A stretch of 64,000 nt of DNA, taken from Vreelandella populi. GTDB lineage: Bacteria; Pseudomonadota; Gammaproteobacteria; Pseudomonadales; Halomonadaceae. Positions within the stretch are counted from its first letter, which is position 1; each line of letters begins with the position of its first letter. A model generated the notes under the pieces. The model was not told where the DNA came from and did not search any database. It saw only the letters and a program-made list of their open reading frames with translations. The stretch is taken from contig NZ_RZHE01000004.1 in NCBI RefSeq assembly GCF_003989825.1, positions 186,001 through 250,000 of the forward strand, written 5' to 3'. This document shows, one piece after another, positions 15,841 to 25,684 of the stretch. A program made the translations under genes and the position numbers.

Positions 15841-16999
15841 CCAAACTCTCCAAATATTCGACGACCTCAGTCTCGGTGAGGCCTGTCTTAACGGGCGTGC
15901 TCTGCGCATCACCCTTAACAATAAGATTGAATCGGCCTGCCTGACCGACCAGGCACACGTCGGCCGATGAACGGCGGGCGCATCCCTTGGCGCAGCCGGA
16001 TATATGAACGCTATGTCTTTTAACTTCGGGCACCAACCGCCTGGCGAGCGGTTGGGTGGCAACGCTTGCCTGAGCACAGTAAGGCGCGCCGGGGCAGGCA
16101 TCCATCAATAAGCGCGTATCCCGATTGTCGCTGATCAATCCTTCAACCGGCCCACTTGCGCCCTTGACCCATAAACGCCGCCACGGTGTTACGCGTACAT
16201 AGCTCACCGCCACAGGCGTTACGGCCGCCCGCAATGCAGCAGCGGCTGCGCGGCCAAATGGCAGCCCGTAAACCATGCCCGCTTGATACTTGCCAAGCGC
16301 CAGCGCCGCGCCTGGCATTTCACCCGCACTTACACAAGCGCTTGCGGAGCGCATTTTAGCAGGTGACCACGCGGGAAGCGGCACTTTATGCTGCCGCATC
16401 CGCCCGACGTCATTTCCGCCGCTTTCCACAAACCAGTGCGTCAGGCGTATTAAATGCTCAACGGCAGCCTCAATAGAGCCAACTGGCGTGCCGCATGCAT
16501 GGCCTTCAGCGCGCACCAGCAGCCCCCCTTCTGTTGAGCGCTCAACTCGAAAATCTGCGGAGGTATCGCCCAGCACCGGACCCTCGCCTGCATCAATGGC
16601 GATGCCGACTTTGCTGGGCATCACGGCTAGTTCGCTGCCTCGCGCCTGTAACAAGCAGGCGAGTTGATGCGTCTCATCGCCCGCCTGCCAGCTGGGCGCC
16701 AGCAGGCATTGGGGCTGCTGCTCACTGGTAGGGTCCGCACTGACCAATTCATGCGCGGTCAAAAATTCCATTAGCGGCGGCCACGTGGCTTCCGAAACGC
16801 CGCGCAGCTGAATATTGGCTCGGCTGGTTAGTTCAATCAGCCCATTGCCATAGGTTTCTGCCGCGTCGCACAGCGCGAGCACCTGCGCTTTGGAAAGCTG
16901 CCCGAGCGGTGGGCGCACGCGCACTAGCCAACCGTCGCCGGTTTCCATGGGCCGCCAAGCGCCGGGGCACCAGCCTTTGATCAGCGGACTAATGCTCAT
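15830..16999 (-). CDS. cobG: Precorrin-3B synthase, CobG
   Basis: ATG 16999 (MSISPLIKGWCPGAWRPM) overlaps the cobN stop by 4 bases and gives 389 residues. It is a nitrite/sulfite-reductase-like protein with a ferredoxin-like half, VRPPLGQLSKAQVLAL, and a C-terminal cluster site C302-x5-C308...C336-x3-C340 that would bind [4Fe-4S]. CobG uses O2 to hydroxylate C20 and form the ring A lactone, which marks the pathway as the oxygen-dependent one. No CobZ alternative is seen. It lies between cobN and cobH in one unit. Confidence 0.92.
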   Translation of the reverse strand: MSISPLIKGWCPGAWRPMETGDGWLVRVRPPLGQLSKAQVLALCDAAETYGNGLIELTSRANIQLRGVSEATWPPLMEFLTAHELVSADPTSEQQPQCLLAPSWQAGDETHQLACLLQARGSELAVMPSKVGIAIDAGEGPVLGDTSADFRVERSTEGGLLVRAEGHACGTPVGSIEAAVEHLIRLTHWFVESGGNDVGRMRQHKVPLPAWSPAKMRSASACVSAGEMPGAALALGKYQAGMVYGLPFGRAAAAALRAAVTPVAVSYVRVTPWRRLWVKGASGPVEGLISDNRDTRLLMDACPGAPYCAQASVATQPLARRLVPEVKRHSVHISGCAKGCARRSSADVCLVGQAGRFNLIVKGDAQSTPVKTGLTETEVVEYLESLGAL

Positions 17000-19900
17000 A
17001 AACTGGCGGTTTCCCTGGCTTCGTCCATTTCCAGCAGCAGGTCTTGCAGCGCTTCGCCGTGCTCGCCGGGTTCCTGCCACATGCCGCGCTGGGCAGCTTC
17101 CAGCAGCCGCTCGGCCATCTCTTCAAGCGCTGCGGGGTTGTGCTCACGTAAAAACTGTTGGTTGGCCTCATCCAGTACCAGCGCTTCGCTCACCTGAGCG
17201 TACTGGTAATCCGCGACCAAGTCCGTGGTGGCATCGTAAGCAAACAGATAGTCGACCGTGGCGGCCATCTCAAACGCCCCCTTGTAGCCGTGTTCACGCA
17301 TGGCGTTGATCCACTTGGGATTCAACACCCGTGAGCGAATGACCCGGGCAAGCTCCTCTTTGAGCGTGCGAATTTTGGGCACAGCGGGGTTGGCGTGGTC
17401 GGCGTGATAGATCTCCGGCGCCCGGCCAGCAAGCGCGCGGGTAGCGTTGGCCATGCCGCCCTGAAAGGCGTAGTAGCTGTTGGAATCGAGAATATCGTGC
17501 TCGCGGTTATCCTGATTCTGCATCACCGCATCCAACCCTTTGATCTGCTGCTCAAAGGCGCCACGTGCGGCGGTGCCGGAATCCGCAAACTGCCCGTAAG
17601 CGTAGGCGCCGGTGCCCAGGTAGGCCTCGGCCAAATCATCAGCCTCACCCCAGCTACGGTTTTCGATCAGCCGGTTCAGGCCGGCGCCATACTCGCCGGG
17701 CTTGCTGCCAAAAATACGATAGCTCGCTTCCTGGGCGGCCATTTCGGCACTTAACCCTTGGGCTTCAAGGATGTGCTGGCGTTCAAGCACGGCGGAACGA
17801 ATGGTGTTGCTATCGCCCGGCTCGGCATAATTGGCAACCGCTTGTACCGCGGCATCAAACAGGCGAATCACATTGGGGAAGGCATCGCGAAAGAATCCGG
17901 ACACCCGCAGCGTGACATCCACCCGTGGGCGGTTAAGCAGCATCGAAGGGATTACTTCAAAATCGATCACCCGCTGAGAGCCCAACGACCATTTGGGCCG
18001 CACCCCTATCAGCGCAAAGGCCTGGGCGATATCGTCGCCGCCGGTGCGCATGGTCGCGGTCCCCCAAATGGAGAGCCCCAAGCGGCGCGGGTAGTCGCCG
18101 TGATCCTGCAGGTAGCGTTCGACAAACGCCTGGGCGGATTTTTCGCCCAGCGTCCAAGCAGCAGGCGATGGGATGGAGCGGTTATCCACGCTAAAAAAGT
18201 TGCGCCCGGTGGGCAGCGTATCCAGCCGCCCCCGGCTGGGCGCGCCGCTGGGCCCGGCGGGTACAAAAATCCCCTCAAGCCCATCCAGCAAAGAGCCAAT
18301 TTCCATCTTTACGCCCTGCTGCATGGCAGCCCACAGCTGCTCGCGAGCAAACGCAAGCTGTTCGGCCGTGGCAGGATACGCCTGAGCAAGCGCTGCCAGA
18401 TTACCCTGGGCCAATACGTAGTCGGTCACCAGCTCCTCGGCGAGGAGCTCCAGCCGCTCGCGGGTATCGGCGCCGGTTCGCCAGGCAGCGGTTAGCTTGC
18501 CTGCCAGCACAGCCGGTTTAGAGCCAAGCCAAGGCTCGCTGCCCGCCGCCAGCGGGTCGAAGCTCTCACCCAGCGTCAGGTCAGCGGCCAGATTGTGCAG
18601 CAAACCGCGGCTTGCCACGGCTTCACCACGCGGCAGCCTTAAAAGTGCTACCAGCGTGGCCGCACGTTTTTTCTCGGGCGGAAGCTCACCCAGTATGTGC
18701 AGGCCGTGGCGAATCTGGGCTTCCTTGATATCGCACAGAAACGTGTCCAGCTCGTTGAGAATTTCGCTGTCACAGCTGCTATTCACCGCGTGGGCAAGTT
18801 CTTGATCTATGCCGGTTGCCCGCAGGTGGGCCAATATCTGTTCACGAATCAGCGCCTCGCGACGCGGGTCCATGTCCAGTGCTTGATAGTACTCATCGGT
18901 AAGCGCTTCAAGCTCGGCCATGGGGCCGTAAAGTTCAGCGCGCGCCAGCGGCGGCATCAGGTGGTCGATAATTACCGCCTGGCTTCTGCGCTTGGCTTGG
19001 GCGCCTTCGCCGGGGTCATTGACGATAAACGGATAGAAATGCGGCATCGGCCCGAGCGCAATATCCGGCCAGCATTCGGCGCTTAGCGCGGTGCTTTTAC
19101 CCGGCAGCCACTCAAGATTACCGTGCTTGCCCACATGAATAACCGCCTCAACCTGATAGTGCTCGCGCAGCCAGAGGTAAAACGCCAGGTAGCTATGCGG
19201 CGGCGCCAGCTCAATATCGTGGTAGGACTGGGTCAGGTCATCAATAAAGTCGCGCTCGGGCTGGATGCCCACGAAGGTTTCGCCCAAGCGGATACCCGAA
19301 ATCATTAGCCGCCCCTGACGGCATTTGGGGTCGTCTTTCGGCGAGCCCCAGCGGGTGCATATCGTTTTCTGAAGCGCGGCGGGAAGGGTTTGGAACCAGG
19401 CCAGATAATCCTCAACGCTGATACTTTGCCAGCAGGCGCGCTGATCCAGACTGTCATGATCGTTAGTAACGGCGCCCTGGAGCAGGCGAATCAGCGCATC
19501 GCCACTTTCCGGCAATTGGCTTAGCGGATAACCGTCACCTTTCAGGGCATTTAAAATTTGCAGCGTAGAGGCCGGTGTATCCAGCCCTACTCCGTTACCG
19601 ATACGCCCATCGCGGTTGGGGTAGTTGGCCATAATTAGCGCGATGCGCTTTTGAGCATTGGGCGTTTGGCGCAGCGCGCAAAACCGCCGGGCCAGTTTGG
19701 CCACAAAGGCAGCGCGTTCTGGGTGCAGCGTGTGGTGCGTCACCGAAAGCTGGGCACGAGCGTTATAGTGAACTTCGGCTTTAAACCCGACAGCGCGGGT
19801 GATAATCCGCCCGTCCATTTCGGGCAGCACCACCTGCATGGCGACATCGCGGCTATGCAGCCCGGCAGCCATTCCCTGCCAGTCATCCAAGGTGCTGCTG

Positions 19901-20841
19901 GCGAGTATCGCCTGTAGCACCACGGGCCGCCCGACAAAAAGGCTTTCATGAAGATTGCTGCTCAACTCATCTGCTGCACTGGCGTCATCGGCGGTACGGT
20001 TTACCGAAAAGCTGGTGGTATTAACCACCAGCATGGCGCCGGTTTGCTCGATGAGGTGATTGGCGAACGCGATGCAGGGGCCTTCTTTTAGTGAGGCCAC
20101 CGCGACAGCTAACGGCTCAAGCCCTTCGGCTTTTAGCGCATCGATCATGCCGTCGAGCACGGCGGTGTTCGCGCCTTGCAGGTGGCTTCTATAAAACAGC
20201 AGCAGGCACACCGGGCGCTCTGCAATACGCTGCGCGCGCCACTCGCTTAGGCTGACCGCCTGCTGGCCGTTAGCTTGGGGTGCGTAAATTACCGCCGCCG
20301 GAATCACTTTAGGCTCTTGCCACGCATACTCATGCGCCAAGTACTCATGCGCCAAGCATTCGCTTCCGATAAAGCGCAGCAGCTGCTCGGCGTTATCCAC
20401 GCCGCCTTCGCGCAAGTAGCGCCATACGCGGTAGGCATCGTCAAAGGCAATGCTGGAGTCTTCCAGCAGGGCATCGTCTGGGGCGTCGCAGCCGGGCACC
20501 AGAATCAGCTGACGCTCGGGTTTCGCTGCCACCCAAGCCAAAAGCCGCTCGTAGCCGTATTGCCAATAGCCCTTTCCGCCCAGCAGCGACACCACCACCA
20601 AGCGGGCTTTTTCCAGCACGCGGTCTTCGTAAAGATCAAAGGCCGCCGGTTTCACCAGGTTCATCCAGTTCGCCAGCCGCACCGAGGGGTAATCATCGCC
20701 CAAGCGATCAACCGCCTGAGCCAACGCCGACAAGTTACTGTCAGCGGCGGACATAATCACAACCTCAGCGGGGCTTTGCTGCAGGTCGATGATGCCTTCA
20801 TCATCAACAAAGCCCCCCGGTTTGGCAGCGAAAAGATGCAT
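16996..20841 (-). CDS. cobN: Cobaltochelatase large subunit CobN
   Basis: At 1281 residues it has the expected CobN size and ends with the conserved MREHGYKGAFEMAATVDYLF and LLEMDEARETASL regions. VIHVGKHGNLEWLPGKSTAL and YPNRDGRIGNGVGLDTPAS are clear BchH/CobN motifs. CobN binds hydrogenobyrinic acid a,c-diamide and inserts cobalt in an ATP-driven complex. Here the partner is probably the ChlI-ChlD fusion at 23936 rather than CobS/CobT (inference from the neighbourhood). The start codon overlaps the cobW stop by one base. Confidence 0.95.
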   Translation of the reverse strand: MHLFAAKPGGFVDDEGIIDLQQSPAEVVIMSAADSNLSALAQAVDRLGDDYPSVRLANWMNLVKPAAFDLYEDRVLEKARLVVVSLLGGKGYWQYGYERLLAWVAAKPERQLILVPGCDAPDDALLEDSSIAFDDAYRVWRYLREGGVDNAEQLLRFIGSECLAHEYLAHEYAWQEPKVIPAAVIYAPQANGQQAVSLSEWRAQRIAERPVCLLLFYRSHLQGANTAVLDGMIDALKAEGLEPLAVAVASLKEGPCIAFANHLIEQTGAMLVVNTTSFSVNRTADDASAADELSSNLHESLFVGRPVVLQAILASSTLDDWQGMAAGLHSRDVAMQVVLPEMDGRIITRAVGFKAEVHYNARAQLSVTHHTLHPERAAFVAKLARRFCALRQTPNAQKRIALIMANYPNRDGRIGNGVGLDTPASTLQILNALKGDGYPLSQLPESGDALIRLLQGAVTNDHDSLDQRACWQSISVEDYLAWFQTLPAALQKTICTRWGSPKDDPKCRQGRLMISGIRLGETFVGIQPERDFIDDLTQSYHDIELAPPHSYLAFYLWLREHYQVEAVIHVGKHGNLEWLPGKSTALSAECWPDIALGPMPHFYPFIVNDPGEGAQAKRRSQAVIIDHLMPPLARAELYGPMAELEALTDEYYQALDMDPRREALIREQILAHLRATGIDQELAHAVNSSCDSEILNELDTFLCDIKEAQIRHGLHILGELPPEKKRAATLVALLRLPRGEAVASRGLLHNLAADLTLGESFDPLAAGSEPWLGSKPAVLAGKLTAAWRTGADTRERLELLAEELVTDYVLAQGNLAALAQAYPATAEQLAFAREQLWAAMQQGVKMEIGSLLDGLEGIFVPAGPSGAPSRGRLDTLPTGRNFFSVDNRSIPSPAAWTLGEKSAQAFVERYLQDHGDYPRRLGLSIWGTATMRTGGDDIAQAFALIGVRPKWSLGSQRVIDFEVIPSMLLNRPRVDVTLRVSGFFRDAFPNVIRLFDAAVQAVANYAEPGDSNTIRSAVLERQHILEAQGLSAEMAAQEASYRIFGSKPGEYGAGLNRLIENRSWGEADDLAEAYLGTGAYAYGQFADSGTAARGAFEQQIKGLDAVMQNQDNREHDILDSNSYYAFQGGMANATRALAGRAPEIYHADHANPAVPKIRTLKEELARVIRSRVLNPKWINAMREHGYKGAFEMAATVDYLFAYDATTDLVADYQYAQVSEALVLDEANQQFLREHNPAALEEMAERLLEAAQRGMWQEPGEHGEALQDLLLEMDEARETASL

Positions 20842-21941
20842 TAGGCGTTTACCAACCGCTCAGCGCTGACGAGCGCTGCGTGAATCTCATCGTTATTCAG
20901 CGTTTTACCGATAATCACCAGCTGAGTCTGGCGCAGCTCGTCCTGGCGCCATAAACGGTCAAAATAGCCGTCCAGGCGCTCACCTACGGCCTGAATAACC
21001 CGGCGCATGGGTTTACCCGGAATGGCCGCAAAGCCCTTGGCGCGATAGATCTCTTGGGTTTTCAGCAGATATTGAAGCTTAGCCGCCAGCTCATCGCCAT
21101 CGACTTCACCCAGCGTAATCACGCAGGAGTCAAAGTTATCGTGGGCGTGATCGTGGTGGGCGCCTTCGGCATGGTGCTTGTCGTGATGGTTGGTAATCTT
21201 GTCGATATGCTCTTCACTGGCCGCGCCAATGCCCATTAAGGCTTCTAGCTGGGCCGTGTCGGTGGCCAGCGTCTGGTCGATAAACAGCGTTTTGACCGAT
21301 GCGGGCACCCGCGCCTGTACCAGCGCTTCAACGCGGGCTTTTTCGTCGGCGTTAAGCAGATCGGTTTTGCTAACCAGCACTAAATCCGCGGCGCTTAGCT
21401 GATCGTCCAGCAGCTCGCGCAGGCTGGGGTCGTGATCCAGGCTGTCGTCGGCCAGGCGCTGGGCGGCCACTTTTTCTTCGTCGTTGGCAAACCGCCCCGC
21501 AGCTACGGCAGGCCCGTCGATCACGGTAATAATCGCATCCACGGTGCAGTGCTGACGCACTTCCGGCCAGTTAAAAGCCTGCACCAGCGGCTTGGGCAAG
21601 GCCAGCCCGCTGGTTTCGATCAGGATATGGTCGATATCATCACGCCGCGCCACCAGCTTTTTCATCACCGGCAGAAACTCTTCTTCCACGGTGCAGCAGA
21701 TACAGCCATTGGCCAGCTCGTAAATACTGCCGTCTTCACCGGAGGCGACTTGCTCGCCCTCTTCACAATCCAGCGCACAGCTTCGCAGCAAGCTTGAGTC
21801 GATATCCTGCTCGCCAAACTCATTGACGATAACCGCAATCCGCTTGCCGGTAATCTGGCGCAAAATATTGGCAAGCAAGGTGGTTTTGCCACTGCCTAGA
21901 AAACCGGTCACAACCGTGGCGGGAATTTTATTTAACTGCAT
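20841..21941 (-). CDS. cobW: CobW, COG0523-type GTPase metallochaperone
   Basis: ATG 21941 (MQLNKIPATVVTGFLGSGKT) gives 366 residues and overlaps the end of cobB by 14 bp. Walker A GFLGSGKT is at 13-20, the metal motif C80-x-C82-C83 lies in ELANGCICC, and SKTDLL is the guanine-specificity element. A His-rich loop (HHDKHHAEGAHHDHAHD, about residues 245-265) can bind metal. CobW proteins are thought to deliver cobalt to CobN, and the position between cobB and cobN supports that. The C-terminal CobW domain is complete. Confidence 0.93.
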   Translation of the reverse strand: MQLNKIPATVVTGFLGSGKTTLLANILRQITGKRIAVIVNEFGEQDIDSSLLRSCALDCEEGEQVASGEDGSIYELANGCICCTVEEEFLPVMKKLVARRDDIDHILIETSGLALPKPLVQAFNWPEVRQHCTVDAIITVIDGPAVAAGRFANDEEKVAAQRLADDSLDHDPSLRELLDDQLSAADLVLVSKTDLLNADEKARVEALVQARVPASVKTLFIDQTLATDTAQLEALMGIGAASEEHIDKITNHHDKHHAEGAHHDHAHDNFDSCVITLGEVDGDELAAKLQYLLKTQEIYRAKGFAAIPGKPMRRVIQAVGERLDGYFDRLWRQDELRQTQLVIIGKTLNNDEIHAALVSAERLVNA

Positions 21942-23346
21942 GCGAGGATTCCTCAATTTGGGGGCTTGCGGCCGTGGCCTGCGCAGAAACGGATAGTACT
22001 GAATCGTGCGGCGCTGAATCGTTGCCAAGACCGTGGCTAAAAAGACGCGCTACCGCAGCAGGATTATTCGGGAAAAACAGGTGTAAGTAGGTCGCCGTCA
22101 GGCGCCCGGCACGGTAAATCGGCTCGCCGGGCGCTGGGTGGCGCTGGCGGCGCCCGTAAGCCATTGGCTCAGGCGTTTGCTCGGCCATGGAGCGATGGTG
22201 AGCATGGCCACGAACCGGCCCTTCGGGCAGCTCGGCAGTTTGCATCCCTTGGCAGCCGCGGCGCCCACGCATGGCGCCGTGCCCCGGCAGTAAGCCGAGC
22301 ATGGTGTGAGTGGTCTCAGCGTAGTCGGTCAGGGTTTCCAGGCTATACAACATGCCACCACACTCGGCGAGGATGGGTTTACCCGCGCTAAAGAAGCCTG
22401 TAATGGCATCGCGCATGGCGGTGTTCGCCGCAAGCGCCTGCGCGTGAAGCTCAGGGTAGCCACCGGGTAGCCAAAGGGCATCGCACTCGGGCAGTTCAGC
22501 ATCGCTCAGTGGAGAGAAAAAGCGCACGTGCGCACCCATCTGCGCCAGCAGGTCCAGATTAGCCTGATAAATAAAGCTGAACGCCGCATCCCGGGCCACG
22601 CCTATCGTCTGTCCAGCCAGTGCCTGCGACACAGCAGCTTGCGCCTCAGTAGAAGCACTAAAGCTGACCGGCGAAAGCGTGGCGAGCGCGTTCAACAGGC
22701 CTGCGGCTTCCAGCGCCTGCGCCGCGGCTTCAAAGCGAATTTCCAGATCGTCGCGGATCTCTTCCGCCTGCACCAGCCCTAGATGGCGCTCGGGAAGTGC
22801 CAGATCAGGGTCGCGTGGTACGGCGGCCAAAAACGGAATGGCTGCGGGCAACGCGCCTTCAATCAGCTCACGGTGGCGCTGGGAGCCGCAGTTATTGGCA
22901 ATTAGCCCAGCAAACCGGATATCGTCACGAAAGCCAGCCAGCCCCGTTACCAGCGCGGCGGCGGTTTGGGCCATGCCTTTAACATCCATCACGATGGCCA
23001 TGGGAATGCCGAATAGCGCGGCTAGATCAGCGCTGGAAGGCTCACCGTCAAATAGGCCCATGGCGCCTTCCACGAGAATTAAATCGGCTTCAACAGCGGC
23101 TTCATAAAAGCGCTGGCGGCAGTAGGCTTCGCCTGCCATCCATAAATCGAGCTGGTCGACCGGCTGGCCGGAGGCCTGGGCGAGAATTTGCGGGTCCAGA
23201 TAATCTGGGCCGGTTTTAAATACTCGGACGACTTTTCCTTGGTTGCGCAGCAGCCGCGCAAGCCCGGCGGTTACCGTAGTTTTACCCTGGCCTGACGCGG
23301 GTGCCGAGATAAACAGTGCGGGGCAGCTGGCAGAAGGCGTGCTCAT
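21928..23346 (-). CDS. cobB: Hydrogenobyrinate a,c-diamide synthase, CobB
   Basis: This 472-residue amidotransferase has an N-terminal dethiobiotin-synthetase-like ATPase (P-loop SAPASGQGKTT, 14-24; KTGPDYLDPQ) and a C-terminal class I glutaminase-like domain with nucleophile C329 in AECGGMLYS and H422 in TATYLHLFF. It amidates the a and c side chains of hydrogenobyrinate using glutamine. The last 35 residues, rich in Ser and Ala, extend beyond the domain. The start overlaps the cobO stop (TGATG). Confidence 0.93.
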   Translation of the reverse strand: MSTPSASCPALFISAPASGQGKTTVTAGLARLLRNQGKVVRVFKTGPDYLDPQILAQASGQPVDQLDLWMAGEAYCRQRFYEAAVEADLILVEGAMGLFDGEPSSADLAALFGIPMAIVMDVKGMAQTAAALVTGLAGFRDDIRFAGLIANNCGSQRHRELIEGALPAAIPFLAAVPRDPDLALPERHLGLVQAEEIRDDLEIRFEAAAQALEAAGLLNALATLSPVSFSASTEAQAAVSQALAGQTIGVARDAAFSFIYQANLDLLAQMGAHVRFFSPLSDAELPECDALWLPGGYPELHAQALAANTAMRDAITGFFSAGKPILAECGGMLYSLETLTDYAETTHTMLGLLPGHGAMRGRRGCQGMQTAELPEGPVRGHAHHRSMAEQTPEPMAYGRRQRHPAPGEPIYRAGRLTATYLHLFFPNNPAAVARLFSHGLGNDSAPHDSVLSVSAQATAASPQIEESSHAVK

Positions 23347-23939
23347 CAGTATTCGATCCCCGCCTGGGCTTTGACACCGTCGCGAAACGCGTGGCGCTCA
23401 TCCTGCACGGTGCTGATGGTGTCGGCGATTTCCTGAAGCGGCTGGGCCATGGTACGCCCGGTAATAATCACATTCTGGTGCGCCGGGCGGCGCTGCAAAG
23501 CTTCTACCACCGGCACCGGGTCCAGATAGCCGTACTTGAACATGTAGCTCATTTCGTCCAGCACGATGATGTTATAGGCCGGGTCTTCCAATAGCCCCTT
23601 GGCGATTTTCCAGGCGGCTTCGGCGGCTTGTATATCGCGCTCGCGGTCCTGGGTTTCCCAGGTAAAGCCCTGGCCCATGATGTGCCAGTCAAGCCTGGGG
23701 TGATCGCGAAAGAACAGGTATTCGCCGGTTTCGCGCCGCCCTTTAATAAACTGAATGACTGCGCCTTTCTGACCATGGCCCAGCGAGCGTGCCAGCGTGC
23801 CTAACGCGGAGCTGCTTTTGCCCTTACCGTTGCCTTTGAGCAGGATTAACACCCCGCGCTCTTCGGTGGCACGGCTGATGCGCTCGTCGACCACCTCTTT
23901 TTTACGCTGCATGCGGTTTTGGTGATTGCTATCGCTCAT
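23346..23939 (-). CDS. cobO: Cob(I)yrinic acid a,c-diamide adenosyltransferase, CobO
   Basis: Starting at ATG 23939, which overlaps the chlID stop by 4 bases, gives 197 residues. P-loop GNGKGKSS is at 36-43; VIQFIKGRRETGE, NIIVLDEMSYMFKYGY and NVIITGR follow as in CobA/BtuR-type enzymes. It adenosylates the cobalt of cob(I)yrinate diamide or later corrinoids. It sits between the chelatase ATPase and cobB, as in pseudomonads. Confidence 0.94.
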   Translation of the reverse strand: MSDSNHQNRMQRKKEVVDERISRATEERGVLILLKGNGKGKSSSALGTLARSLGHGQKGAVIQFIKGRRETGEYLFFRDHPRLDWHIMGQGFTWETQDRERDIQAAEAAWKIAKGLLEDPAYNIIVLDEMSYMFKYGYLDPVPVVEALQRRPAHQNVIITGRTMAQPLQEIADTISTVQDERHAFRDGVKAQAGIEY

Positions 23940-25669
23940 GCTGACTCCTGGGTGGGCAGTGTCCAATACAAGGCGCCCAGCTGCTGGGCAAGGCGCGCCG
24001 CCTGGCCGCGTTTGACAAAAGAGTGTTCGGTATCCATCACCACGCAGTCGCCGAGCTTCGGCAGGTCTGAAACGGATTCACGGGTGCGCCCGTCGGTGAT
24101 CAAGTAGGTGCGTATATGCAGGCCGGGCTCACGCCGCTGCCACTGGCGAATCAACCGCCCCGCCTGGGCGACCGCTTTACGCAGCGGTGTACCGCCCCCG
24201 CCATCGGCGCTATTCAGCGTGGCCTCCAGGCTTTTGGGTGCACGCTGGCGGGTTAGTAGCGGTGTCACCGCATCGTTGCCAAAACCCAGCACGGCCATCT
24301 GCTCCCGAGCGACATACGCCTGGCGGGTCAGGCTATCCACCCAGCCCTTGGCCTGGCCCAGCAGGCGCTTACCCAGCGTCGAGCCGGAGGTATCCAGCAG
24401 CACCAAGTGCAGTACCGGCTGCCCGGCGCGCGCTTTACGATAGCGAAGCTGCCGCCAGGGCCACTGGCCGCGATTGGCGATCAGCGTGGAAAACCAGTCC
24501 GGCCGTGAGGTAAGCGCAGCATTAGCTCGCCCCTGGCCCAATTCACCGCCCTTGCGCGTACCGCCGAGTGATAGCGGCTGCTTAGCCGCAGGCCGGTTGG
24601 TTGGGGTAGGCAGGCGTAGCGCGGGGAGGTCAAGCGGCTGGCTATCCAGCATGTTGTGCGCCAAGGGCGGCATGGCGCCCCACTGACCCTGCTCGTCTGA
24701 ACGTCTATCGGCAGACGACTGGCCGCCAGAAGGTTTTTCATTTGGCGTGGATGAAGGCGGCGAAGAAGATGGCGGCGTTGATGGCGGTGTCGCTTCTTCA
24801 CGCGTACGCCGATGGGCCAATACCCACGACTCAACGGTATCTACATCTTCCTGGCTGATCGTATCGCCACCCCGCCAGGCGGCATGAGCCTGGGCTGCAC
24901 GGTGCCAGGTGACATCGGCACGCAGACCTTCGACCCCTGACTCCTCGCAGCGCCGGGCGATATGCGCGTAGACCCAGGCAGGCGCCGTTACCGTGGCAAG
25001 CGCATGCCGGGCACGCTCGATGCGTTCACGCAGGGCTACCTGCTCAGCGGCGTAGTCAGCGATAAAGCCAGCGGGGTCGCGGTCAAAGGCATCGCGCTGC
25101 TGCACAATGGCGATGCGTTCTTCGATACTCATGGAAGCTGGCTGTTCAAGGCAGAGGCCAAAACGGTCCAGAAGCTGCGGACGCAGTTCCCCTTCATCCG
25201 GGTTCATGGTGCCAATCAGGCTAAAACGCGCCGCGTGGGAGTGGCTGAGACCGTCACGCTCGACGATATTGACTCCGCTTGCGGCAACATCCAGCAGCAG
25301 GTCGACTAGGGTATCAGCGAGCAAGTTGACTTCATCAACGTACAAAACGCCGCCATGGGCTTTGGCCAAAAGCCCTTCGTGAAAAGTGGCTTCGCGCTCG
25401 CTCAATACCTTTTGAAGGTCCAGGCTTCCGGTCAGGCGGTCTTCGCTGGCGCCCAGCGGCAGAGTGACAAACGGTGACCTCCCCCCTTTTTCGGATTCGG
25501 GAAGCAATTCCGCCAGCGCGCGGGCGAGGGTCGACTTGGCGCTACCCCGCGGGCCGCTGATAAGGACCCCGCCAATGCGCGGATTAATCACGTTCAAAAG
25601 CAGCGCTTTTTTAAGCGATGCCTGGCCGACGACGGCGGTAAAGGGAAACTCGACCACAGGCATCACCAT
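23936..25669 (-). CDS. ChlI-ChlD fusion, AAA+/VWA chelatase subunit for CobN
   Basis: The N-terminal AAA+ domain has GPRGSAKST (Walker A), VLYVDEVNLL and GTMNPDEGELRPQLLDRFGL. A Pro/Ser-rich linker (EEATPPSTPPSSSPP) and basic region lead to a C-terminal von Willebrand A domain with MIDAS motif DTSGS and DGGGGTPL. This fuses the two small Mg-chelatase-type subunits in one protein and is the usual partner of CobN where CobS/CobT are missing. Start choice is uncertain among ATGs at 25684, 25669 and 25663; none has a strong ribosome site. It heads the unit chlID-cobO-cobB-cobW-cobN-cobG-cobH-cobI-cobJ. Confidence 0.88.
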   Translation of the reverse strand: MVMPVVEFPFTAVVGQASLKKALLLNVINPRIGGVLISGPRGSAKSTLARALAELLPESEKGGRSPFVTLPLGASEDRLTGSLDLQKVLSEREATFHEGLLAKAHGGVLYVDEVNLLADTLVDLLLDVAASGVNIVERDGLSHSHAARFSLIGTMNPDEGELRPQLLDRFGLCLEQPASMSIEERIAIVQQRDAFDRDPAGFIADYAAEQVALRERIERARHALATVTAPAWVYAHIARRCEESGVEGLRADVTWHRAAQAHAAWRGGDTISQEDVDTVESWVLAHRRTREEATPPSTPPSSSPPSSTPNEKPSGGQSSADRRSDEQGQWGAMPPLAHNMLDSQPLDLPALRLPTPTNRPAAKQPLSLGGTRKGGELGQGRANAALTSRPDWFSTLIANRGQWPWRQLRYRKARAGQPVLHLVLLDTSGSTLGKRLLGQAKGWVDSLTRQAYVAREQMAVLGFGNDAVTPLLTRQRAPKSLEATLNSADGGGGTPLRKAVAQAGRLIRQWQRREPGLHIRTYLITDGRTRESVSDLPKLGDCVVMDTEHSFVKRGQAARLAQQLGALYWTLPTQESA

Positions 25670-25684
25670 GGGCAAAAGGAACAT

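Noticed and set aside
15211-16101. CobH with a 90-residue N-terminal extension
   Set aside because: The extension is an out-of-frame reading of cobG; GTG 15840 gives the family length and the conserved start.
16996-20841. Several long open frames antisense to cobN and other cob genes
   Set aside because: They arise from GC-rich codon bias, lack ribosome sites and recognisable domains, and lie wholly inside strongly identified genes.
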